DNA from: Chryseobacterium gleum
GTDB taxonomy: Bacteria; Bacteroidota; Bacteroidia; Flavobacteriales_D; Sanyastnellaceae
Length of the DNA stretch: 19,234 bases
Direction of reading: 5' to 3'
NCBI GenBank assembly: GCA_943330925.2
Contig: CALQJP020000015.1
Coordinates: 1 to 19,234 of the forward strand
A program made the position numbers and the translations under genes. Shown here piece after piece: positions 13,977 through 19,234 of this stretch; within the stretch, counting starts at the first letter, position 1, and each line of letters starts with the position of its first letter. The notes beneath the pieces are model-generated. The model saw nothing but the letters and a program-made list of their open reading frames with translations, was not told the DNA's origin and ran no database searches.

Positions 13977-14960
13977 ATGAAGAAAAATCTACTTTTCGCT
14001 GCAGCCTTTGCAGCATGCTCAATAGCTAAGGCCACCGATGTGCCAGCCAACGACTTCCAACCAGTGCGATTGGTAGTTCGGCAAATAAACCATGAAGGCG
14101 CCAACGTGCCGGGCCATACCTACCGTGTTTACGCGCAGTTGCCTTCAACTCAGCATTCCTTGCAAGTTGTCTATGGTGACGCTGCCCATCCGTTGCGTAT
14201 TGAATCGAGTGCACCGTTCTTCCAAAGTCCCTTTGCAGGAGCAAGTGCCGCCGGAGTTTCGTCAGCCGCTTTGCAGGCCGACGCTGCAGTTAGCTTCGAC
14301 TCATGGATTACCGTGGGTTACGACAGCAATGAGGGCAACGACATGTGGGATTTGGGTGTTGACTTTGCAACGTTCGATCTAGGTGGGGCCATCGCTGCCA
14401 ATAACGGCGGCTGGTTCTTGATACCCACCGACGAGAAGTGCGCACCCGATGCGCAAGGATTGGTGCTGATTGGTCAGTTTACCTCTACCGGGGAAATAAA
14501 CGGCGTTTTGAATTTACAGGGAAAAACCGGTGAAGGAGAAAACTGGCGCCAACAAGGACTCACCTTCAACACCCGCAACAGCGAAGTGTTTGGCTGCACG
14601 GACGGCAAGGCGAGCAATTTCAACCCGAGTGCTACCTTCAACGATGGTAGTTGCATCGGTGGCAGTTGCATACCTGCTTCAGAAGCCTTGGTGACAAGCA
14701 CCAGTGCATGGGATGTATTTCCGAACCCGCTTCGCAACAACCTCATTAACATCCAGCTTCACAGCTTGGAAGTAAAGCCGGGTGCATCGCTCGACATCAT
14801 CGATGCAAAAGGCAGCCTTGTTGCTTCATTCGTAGTAGGAAAGAATGCTACACAAAACGGTAATCGCATCACAATTGACCAAACACTTCAAAGCGGTACC
14901 TATCAAATCGTGCTGCGCCAGGATGGTCAGCGCGAGGCTAAGACGATTGTAGTTCAATAA
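13977..14960 (+). CDS. T9SS-sorted secreted protein with GCTD...DGSC motif
   Basis: Secreted protein of 327 residues. The ATG at 13977 gives a signal peptide (MKKNLLFAAAFAACSIAKA); a TTG in frame at 13953 would bury it. Residues 25-205 form a beta-rich domain I cannot assign (VRLVVRQINHEGANVPGHTY, VGYDSNEGNDMWDLGVDF, GWFLIPTDE). Residues 206-226 are a GCTD...NFNP...DGSC module, a Cys-bounded Asp/Asn motif repeated in many marine Bacteroidota surface proteins and possibly Ca-binding. A T9SS type A sorting domain starts at about 245 (WDVFPNPLRNNLINI ... GTYQIVLRQDGQREAKTIVVQ). It would leave through the type IX system and be released or anchored at the surface; substrate or partner is unknown. 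A dispersed-type tandem repeat and a terminator follow. Confidence 0.88.
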   Translation: MKKNLLFAAAFAACSIAKATDVPANDFQPVRLVVRQINHEGANVPGHTYRVYAQLPSTQHSLQVVYGDAAHPLRIESSAPFFQSPFAGASAAGVSSAALQADAAVSFDSWITVGYDSNEGNDMWDLGVDFATFDLGGAIAANNGGWFLIPTDEKCAPDAQGLVLIGQFTSTGEINGVLNLQGKTGEGENWRQQGLTFNTRNSEVFGCTDGKASNFNPSATFNDGSCIGGSCIPASEALVTSTSAWDVFPNPLRNNLINIQLHSLEVKPGASLDIIDAKGSLVASFVVGKNATQNGNRITIDQTLQSGTYQIVLRQDGQREAKTIVVQ

Positions 14961-14968
14961 TCTCGATT

Positions 14969-15074
14969 CCCTTCGACAGCGGTCCCTGAGCGCAGTCGAA
15001 GGGAGCGCAGTCGAAGGGAGCGCAGCCGAGGCGCGGAAGACGAGCGAAACCCGGTAGCCGAGCGAAGTCGAGGC
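14969..15074. repeat. 15-bp tandem repeat and hairpins (GAGCGCAGTCGAAGG)
   Basis: Identical 15-mers at 14988-15002 and 15003-15017, a diverged copy at 15018-15032 and another at 15060-15074. CCCTTCGAC (14969-14977) is the reverse complement of GTCGAAGGG at both 14995-15003 and 15010-15018, so alternative hairpins can form. From memory, words of this type recur between genes in many bacterial genomes; here the cluster lies after the stop of the T9SS protein gene. Confidence 0.8.
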
Positions 15075-15094
15075 TTAACCTTAATCAACCCAAT

Positions 15095-15128
15095 AAAAAG
15101 AGCCGCTCGCTAGCGGCTCTTTTCGTTT
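15095..15128. terminator. Bidirectional intrinsic terminator
   Basis: AGAGCCGCT (15099-15107), loop CGCT, AGCGGCTCT (15112-15120): nine perfect pairs, followed by TTTCGTTT on the plus strand and preceded by AAAA, so it works in both directions. It sits between the T9SS protein gene and the convergent small coiled-coil gene. Confidence 0.92.
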
Positions 15129-15169
15129 GCTGTGCTCGGTTGAAAACACAGCAGTGACTCTAACTAACC

Positions 15170-15433
15170 TTAACCAACCGAAAGCGTTAACTCAAGATTG
15201 GCTTGCTCACCATGAGCCTTCAACCAATCCTGTATCTTCGACTGCATGCGCTGAAGTTCCTTGATACGTTGCTCACGCATTTTGATTTCCTCCATGTTGC
15301 TGAGTCGACTGATTTTATCTTCATGAAACTTCACCTTCACCTCAATCATTCCGCGAATGATAGAGGCCGCGTCGCCGCTGTAAAACACGCCATCGGCTAG
15401 TTTTACCTGAATGGATTCTGGTGTTTCAATCAT
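15170..15433 (-). CDS. Small coiled-coil hypothetical protein
   Basis: Protein of 87 residues that I do not recognise. A short N-terminal part (MIETPESIQVKLADGVFYSG) is followed by a charged helix with heptad-like spacing (about 33-72, with EEIKMREQRIKELQRMQSKI), then a short beta-like end (LELTLSVG). No membrane segment. It starts 12 nt after the isocitrate dehydrogenase stop, on the same strand, and a terminator lies behind it, so the two are probably one transcript. A role as a partner or regulator of the enzyme is only a guess from position. Confidence 0.65.
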   Translation of the reverse strand: MIETPESIQVKLADGVFYSGDAASIIRGMIEVKVKFHEDKISRLSNMEEIKMREQRIKELQRMQSKIQDWLKAHGEQANLELTLSVG

Positions 15434-15445
15434 GACTGTTCGTTT

Positions 15446-16885
15446 TTATTGTCCTTGTCCTAATGAATAAGCCGCTTTACCATCGAACGCGTAGAGGTTC
15501 TCGGTTTTGATGGCATCTATGCCGTTGCTGAACGCCAGTTGCAGCAGCTTGATAACCTCATCGTTGGAAATAGTCTTTCCTTCTTCCGGTTTGAAACGAC
15601 AGCGCCAATGGTCGGTGCAGAACGTTTCTTTAAAACCTTGCGGCCATACCTTGATACCGCGGTTGGTGATCATGGAAAGCTTCACCTTATCGTTGTTGAG
15701 AGCCTCGAGTTTCGCAGCCAGTTGATCCGCTTCTTCGCCACTCCAGTGAACGAATACATCCACGCCCACCAGCTCCTTCTTTGCTGAAGGCTTGCGCTTG
15801 TATTTTGGGAGGTTGAGTTGTACACCTTTGGTAAACGTCACCGGCTTCAGGCGAAGCGGTTGCTTGCCCAGGTTGGAAATAACAGCTTGAGCGAATTCCT
15901 TGGTTCCCACCTTACGTGAGCTTACTCCCTCGTTGAAGATATCGTAGGTATGAATACCGTCCTCGATGGTGCGCAACCAAGCATTCTGAATCTTCTCAGC
16001 GACTTCGGTTTGACCGATGTGACAAAGCATCATGATAGAACCCTGCAATAGACCGGAAGGATTGGCTACATCCTGACCGGCACGGCGAGGAGCCGAACCA
16101 TGGATGGCCTCAAACATGGCGCATTCCTCGCCAATGTTGGCCGATCCGGCCAATCCGACCGAACCTGCGATTTGAGCGGAGATATCGGATAAAACATCAC
16201 CATACAGGTTCAGCGTAACAATTACATCGAACATCTCGGGCGTATCGGCCATTTTCGCAGCGCCGATATCGATGATCCAGTGCTCGTTTTCGATTTCAGG
16301 ATACTCCACTGCAATTTCATCAAACACCTGATGGAACAGACCATCGGTTTGCTTCATGATGTTGTCTTTGGTGAAGCAGGTTACTTTTTTACGACCGTTT
16401 ACGCGGGCGTATTCGAAGGCGTAGCGCACAATCTTCTCGCAGCCCGGACGGCTTATCAGTTTAAGACATTGAATCACTTCATCGGTTTGCTGGTGTTCGA
16501 TACCCGCATACAAGTCTTCTTCATTTTCACGCACGATAACAATGTCCATGTTGTGGTGCTTGGTAGCGACGAACGGATGCAGACTCAAGCACGGACGCAC
16601 ATTCGAGTACAATCCGAGGAACTTGCGTGTTGTCACATTCAAGCTCTTGTAACCACCACCTTGAGGCGTGGTGATAGGCGCTTTGAGAAACACCTTGTTG
16701 CGGCGAATCACTTCCCATGACTCGGGCGCTATGCCGGCGGTATTTCCGGAGAGGTATACCTTCTCCCCCACCTCAATTTCTTCTGTTTCGATTTGAGCTC
16801 CGGCTGCAGCGAGAATGCGCAGTGTAGCTTCCATGATTTCGGGTCCAATGCCGTCACCCTTGGCGATCGTTACTTTTTGTTTCAT
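15446..16885 (-). CDS. icd: NADP-dependent isocitrate dehydrogenase, Thermus-like type
   Basis: TCA-cycle enzyme of 479 residues: isocitrate plus NADP to 2-oxoglutarate, CO2 and NADPH, with Mg2+. Substrate residues are visible: S81 and N83 in SLNVTTRK with R87, R97, R119 in VRENEEDLYAG with Y126, and K173 in KDNIMK. Metal Asp residues are D230 and D234 in NLYGDVLSD. The cofactor loop is HGSAPRRAGQDVANP: R267-R268 replace the Asp-Ile of NAD-specific enzymes and correspond to Lys-Tyr in E. coli, so NADP is expected. After about residue 350 there is an extra C-terminal domain of some 130 residues, as in Thermus IDH. It leads a two-gene unit with the small coiled-coil gene and is divergent from a LysR gene across 81 bp. 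S81 aligns with the E. coli phosphorylation-site Ser, but no AceK is present here. Confidence 0.93.
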   Translation of the reverse strand: MKQKVTIAKGDGIGPEIMEATLRILAAAGAQIETEEIEVGEKVYLSGNTAGIAPESWEVIRRNKVFLKAPITTPQGGGYKSLNVTTRKFLGLYSNVRPCLSLHPFVATKHHNMDIVIVRENEEDLYAGIEHQQTDEVIQCLKLISRPGCEKIVRYAFEYARVNGRKKVTCFTKDNIMKQTDGLFHQVFDEIAVEYPEIENEHWIIDIGAAKMADTPEMFDVIVTLNLYGDVLSDISAQIAGSVGLAGSANIGEECAMFEAIHGSAPRRAGQDVANPSGLLQGSIMMLCHIGQTEVAEKIQNAWLRTIEDGIHTYDIFNEGVSSRKVGTKEFAQAVISNLGKQPLRLKPVTFTKGVQLNLPKYKRKPSAKKELVGVDVFVHWSGEEADQLAAKLEALNNDKVKLSMITNRGIKVWPQGFKETFCTDHWRCRFKPEEGKTISNDEVIKLLQLAFSNGIDAIKTENLYAFDGKAAYSLGQGQ

Positions 16886-16901
16886 GTGTTGATTTTGGTT
16901 G

Positions 16902-16909
16902 CAAAAATG
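16902..16909 (-). promoter_or_regulatory. Candidate -7 box for isocitrate dehydrogenase
   Basis: The minus strand reads CATTTTTG, one base from TAnnTTTG, 16 nt before the ATG at 16885. It is weak evidence on its own; its main value is that it lies in the short divergent region shared with the LysR gene. Confidence 0.25.
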
Positions 16910-16936
16910 AAATCTCGGATTGCATCGTGTTATTTA

Positions 16937-16953
16937 TATTTACACCATATATC
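16937..16953. promoter_or_regulatory. Possible LysR operator in divergent icd/lysR region
   Basis: The AT-rich stretch starts and ends with ATAT separated by 9 nt (ATATTTACACCATATAT) and satisfies the T-N11-A rule of LysR sites. It overlaps a TATATTTA -7-like box for the regulator gene. AT-rich DNA easily matches by chance. Confidence 0.25.
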
Positions 16954-16966
16954 ATAAAATTATTTT

Positions 16967-17875
16967 ATGAACTACACCCTCAACCAGCTGCGCATTTTTA
17001 CACAGGTCGTTAAATCGGGCAATATCAGTAAAGCCGCTGAAGCACTCGATTTGACGCAACCGGCAGTATCGATTCAGCTCAAAAACTTGCAGCGGCATTT
17101 CGATGTAGCATTGACGGAGACGATTCAAAAGAAGTTGTACATCACGCCCTTCGGCAAAGACATTGCCCGTGCTGCAGAAAACCTGATTGCGGAGGCCGAG
17201 CAGATCAGCAACAAGACAAAAGCGCTGCAGGGTGAGCTTTCAGGGCAGTTACGCATCTCGGTGGTATCAACCGGCAAATACGTTATTCCCTATTTCTTAT
17301 CGTCGTTTCTATCCAAGCATCAAGGCGTTGAGTTGAATCTGGACGTATCGAACAAGCAGGGCACACTTGCGCACTTGCGTGAAAATGAAATCGACTTTGC
17401 ATTGTTTTCGACATTACCCAAGGGCTTGAGTGTGGAAACAGAAGACCTTCTGCGCAATGAGCTCTACTTGGTGGCATCGAGTGAGCTGCCTATACCCCGT
17501 TCACGCAATCAGCACGATTTGTTGCGAAAGCTGACACTTATATTCCGAGAAGACGGATCTGCAACAAATCAGGCAATGACGCAGTTTTTGGAAACGAACG
17601 ACATTACTGTTTTTCGCAAAATCCAACTCACCTCGAACGAGGCCGTGAAGCAAGCCGTAATCGCGGGCCTTGGTGTTTCGATACTCCCTATGATTGGCAT
17701 TCGACAAGAAATCGCTGCCGGACGATTGAAGATTATCCCCATGAAAGGCCTTCCTTTGAAAACCACCTGGCGCTTGCTATGGCACCGCGACAAAAAGCAC
17801 TCGGCTGCGGCGGCCGCGTTTTTGGAGCATGTGCGAAAGCACAAGGCGGAGATTGTGCGGAAATGGTTTGGGTGA
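16967..17875 (+). CDS. LysR-family transcriptional regulator
   Basis: DNA-binding regulator of 302 residues, normal LTTR length. The N-terminal winged helix-turn-helix is clear (MNYTLNQLRIFTQVVKSGNI, then SKAAEALDLTQPAVSIQLKN; about 1-60). A linker helix (about 60-90) is followed by a periplasmic-binding-protein-like effector domain (GQLRISVVSTGKYVIPYFLS, a second lobe from about 165, GLGVSILPMIGIRQE). It looks closest to the CbbR/CysB-like branch; the effector is unknown. By the usual habit of the family it may control the divergent isocitrate dehydrogenase gene and itself through the 81-bp AT-rich intergenic region. In that region an ATAT-N9-ATAT sequence at 16937-16953 fits the loose T-N11-A pattern. 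No Shine-Dalgarno is seen. A palindrome-rich gap follows. Confidence 0.93.
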   Translation: MNYTLNQLRIFTQVVKSGNISKAAEALDLTQPAVSIQLKNLQRHFDVALTETIQKKLYITPFGKDIARAAENLIAEAEQISNKTKALQGELSGQLRISVVSTGKYVIPYFLSSFLSKHQGVELNLDVSNKQGTLAHLRENEIDFALFSTLPKGLSVETEDLLRNELYLVASSELPIPRSRNQHDLLRKLTLIFREDGSATNQAMTQFLETNDITVFRKIQLTSNEAVKQAVIAGLGVSILPMIGIRQEIAAGRLKIIPMKGLPLKTTWRLLWHRDKKHSAAAAAFLEHVRKHKAEIVRKWFG

Positions 17876-17915
17876 GGGGGGGTAACCCTCATACTGAAGA
17901 AACTCTCTAAGCGAA

Positions 17916-17943
17916 AAGGACAAAGGACGAAGTACTAAGTACG
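17916..17943 (+). repeat. AAGKACN heptad run, four units
   Basis: AAGGACA (17916), AAGGACG (17923), AAGTACT (17930), AAGTACG (17937): strict 7-nt period, but a different word from the TAGG arrays. It is short, with no opposed arm, so it is weaker evidence than the others. Confidence 0.6.
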
Positions 17944-18033
17944 CTAAAGGCGCGGTGTAGCTTTTTATCTCCTTCCTTCTTGTCAATGAACCCACACAAA
18001 AATCTTCACCTTGTTCGCCGCACCTGACCTACT

Positions 18034-18066
18034 CCCCTCTCCTGTGGAGAGGGGCCGGGGGTGAGG
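18034..18066. repeat. CCCCTCTCC hairpin with G-rich tail
   Basis: CCCCTCTCC (18034-18042), loop TGT, GGAGAGGGG (18046-18054): nine perfect pairs followed by CCGGGGGTGAGG. From memory this word resembles a dispersed intergenic repeat seen in many bacterial genomes; copy number in this genome is unknown. Confidence 0.65.
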
Positions 18067-18074
18067 CTATTAGC

Positions 18075-18100
18075 AAAAACGCGCCTTGCGGCGCGTTTTG
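18075..18100. terminator. Bidirectional intrinsic terminator between lysR and GAPDH genes
   Basis: AAAACGCGCC (18076-18085), loop TTGC, GGCGCGTTTT (18090-18099): ten perfect pairs whose outer four are A-T, giving a T tract on each strand. It is well placed for both convergent genes. Confidence 0.88.
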
Positions 18101-18116
18101 GATTTTCGAAAACGGT

Positions 18117-18136
18117 GGACGCTCTGCAGAGCGTCC
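18117..18136. repeat. 20-bp perfect palindrome
   Basis: GGACGCTCTGCAGAGCGTCC is fully self-complementary with no spacer. It lies about 50 bp beyond the GAPDH stop codon and has no T tract. It could be a dispersed palindrome or a protein-binding site. Confidence 0.8.
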
Positions 18137-18184
18137 TGACCTGGATTTTCTTGAAGTGAAGAGTGGCGCAATAAAGGCCTTCCC

Positions 18185-19234
18185 TTAATAGTAGATATTC
18201 CTGCGCACCTTGGCTACGTATTTCGCCAGGCGAATCACCTGTTTAGTGTAGCCAAACTCGTTGTCGTACCACACATACAACACCACGCCTTTGCCGTCGG
18301 GCGAAACGATGGTGGCCTGTGAGTCGAACACCGAGCAGCAGTCGTTGCCCACGATGTCGGAGCTCACCAACTCTTCGCTGATGCTGTAGTAGATCTGGTT
18401 CACCAAATCGCCTTCCAGCGCGCTCTTGCGAACAGTAGCGTTTACAGCGTCGAGGGTTGTCTCTTTGTTCAGGTAGACGTGGATAATCGCGAGTGATCCA
18501 TTCGGGGTTGGTACACGCACGGCATTGGCCGTAAGTTTATCCTTCAACTCGGGAATTACTTTGGTTACAGCCTTACCTGCTCCGGTTTCGGTGATGACCA
18601 TGTTCACCGCTGCGCTGCGTCCGCGGCGGCTCTTCTTGTGCATGTTGTCGAGCAGGTTCTGGTCGTTGGTGTAGGCATGCACCGTTTCGATGTGCCCTTT
18701 GTCGATGCCATATGCATCGTGGATGCTCTTCAGCACCGGACAAATCGCATTGGTGGTGCAGCTAGCCGCTGAGAAGATGGTCTCATTCTCGATGTCCAAG
18801 TCACGGTGGTTGATACCGTACACAATATTGGGAACCTCTTTACCGGGCGCGGTGAGAATTACCTTCTCCACGCCATTGGCCTTGAGGTGAATGCTCAATG
18901 CATCGCGGTCCTTAAATACGCCGGTGTTGTCGATCAACAAGGCGTTATGAATGCCATAGGCGGTATAGTCAATTGCTCCGGGATCTTTTGCTCCGATCAT
19001 GTGGATGCGCTGACCGTTTACAATCATGCACTTGTTTTCATAATCTACATCGACCGTGCCCTTGAAACGTCCGTGTACCGAATCGTTTTCAAACAATGCC
19101 GCGCGCTTCTTGATGCTCAAATCGTCGTCTTCACGCGTTACGATAGCACGCAAACGCAGCTGCTGCCCCTTGCCTGCCTGCTTCACGAGCTCGCGTGCAG
19201 CCAAGCGGCCAATTCGACCAAAGCCAAACAACAC
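18185..19234 (-). CDS. Glyceraldehyde-3-phosphate dehydrogenase, long Bacteroidota type, 5'-truncated
   Basis: Glycolytic enzyme converting glyceraldehyde 3-phosphate, NAD(P) and phosphate to 1,3-bisphosphoglycerate. The 349 visible residues start in the Rossmann motif (VLFGFGRIGRLAARELV) and the frame is still open at the window edge. The catalytic Cys (visible residue 159) is in SAASCTTNAICP, the base His (186) in HAYTNDQ, and the C-terminus is WYDNEFGYTKQVIRLAKYVA followed by KVRRNIYY. The GTG at the edge encodes the Val before LFGFGRIGR and should not be taken as the start: features such as LRLRAIVTRE, IKKRAALFENDSVHGRFKG and the C-terminal RRNIYY match the roughly 480-residue GAPDH of Bacteroidota, which has an N-terminal extension of about 130 residues that would lie beyond the window. 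A bidirectional terminator is downstream. Confidence 0.93.
   Translation of the reverse strand: MLFGFGRIGRLAARELVKQAGKGQQLRLRAIVTREDDDLSIKKRAALFENDSVHGRFKGTVDVDYENKCMIVNGQRIHMIGAKDPGAIDYTAYGIHNALLIDNTGVFKDRDALSIHLKANGVEKVILTAPGKEVPNIVYGINHRDLDIENETIFSAASCTTNAICPVLKSIHDAYGIDKGHIETVHAYTNDQNLLDNMHKKSRRGRSAAVNMVITETGAGKAVTKVIPELKDKLTANAVRVPTPNGSLAIIHVYLNKETTLDAVNATVRKSALEGDLVNQIYYSISEELVSSDIVGNDCCSVFDSQATIVSPDGKGVVLYVWYDNEFGYTKQVIRLAKYVAKVRRNIYY

Larger units (their letters stand above)
17876..18184. other. Gene-free, palindrome-rich gap between convergent genes
   Basis: No credible coding frame across 309 bp between lysR and the GAPDH gene. In order it holds: a four-unit heptad run (17916-17943), a CCCCTCTCC hairpin with a G-rich tail (18034-18066), a strong bidirectional terminator (18076-18099) and a 20-bp perfect palindrome (18117-18136). 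It appears to be a landing place for several different dispersed elements. Confidence 0.7.

Noticed and set aside
16886..16966. Riboswitch or leader RNA in the icd/lysR gap
   Set aside because: Only 81 bp, AT-rich and without conserved stem pattern; it is adequately explained as a divergent promoter.
19232..19234. GTG at the window edge as the GAPDH start
   Set aside because: It encodes the Val of the Rossmann motif; the C-terminal features match the long GAPDH type, whose N-terminal extension would lie outside the window.

Overview
The window looks like chromosomal DNA from a member of the Bacteroidota, most likely a free-living Flavobacteriales-type bacterium. The evidence is: three secreted proteins with type IX secretion (T9SS) C-terminal sorting domains; a PKD-domain protein; a DUF4293 membrane protein; a long Bacteroidota-type GAPDH; a Thermus-like NADP isocitrate dehydrogenase; candidate promoters of the TAnnTTTG type; and almost no Shine-Dalgarno sequences. 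Base composition is moderate and even. I see no prophage, plasmid, CRISPR, rRNA or tRNA. The genes are mostly housekeeping. The unusual content is in the gaps between them.

Layout. 1-3061: the tail of a PKD/T9SS surface protein, a hairpin terminator, then a large lysyl-endopeptidase-like secreted protease with a T9SS tail. 3062-4491: a bidirectional terminator, a GxxExxY protein and mazG, both on the minus strand, separated by a hairpin plus 27-bp tandem repeat. 4613-6286: an exported subtilisin-like protease. 6356-9956: a low-molecular-weight phosphatase, then a tight three-gene run (3-hydroxyacyl-CoA dehydrogenase, saccharopine-dehydrogenase-like protein, AlkD-like repair protein). 10081-11387: DUF4293 protein overlapping a lipoprotein. 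11409-11843: a REP-associated/IS200-like Y1 transposase (minus). 11966-13177: an MFS transporter (minus). 13405-14960: an orphan protein and a T9SS-sorted secreted protein. 15170-17875: isocitrate dehydrogenase with a small coiled-coil gene behind it (minus), divergent from a LysR regulator. 17876-18184: a gap packed with palindromes. 18185-19234: the C-terminal part of GAPDH (minus), running off the window.

The most interesting signal is a set of intergenic arrays made of short words starting TAGG, with a strict 7-nt or 8-nt period: 6290-6329, 6809-6929, 9966-10043 and 13189-13326. Two are long near-perfect inverted repeats, one is a half-element, and one contains both a gene's stop codon and a G-quadruplex motif. 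A fourth heptad family occurs at 17916-17943. A single Y1 transposase with HUH and Tyr residues lies between two of these arrays. This invites the hypothesis that they are REP/BIME-like elements of a Bacteroidota RAYT, or a self-expanding palindromic repeat class, but the link is inferred from position only. Other dispersed-looking elements (CACGAAT hairpins, a GAGCGCAGTCGAAGG 15-mer tandem, a CCCCTCTCC hairpin and a 20-bp perfect palindrome) fill several other gaps.
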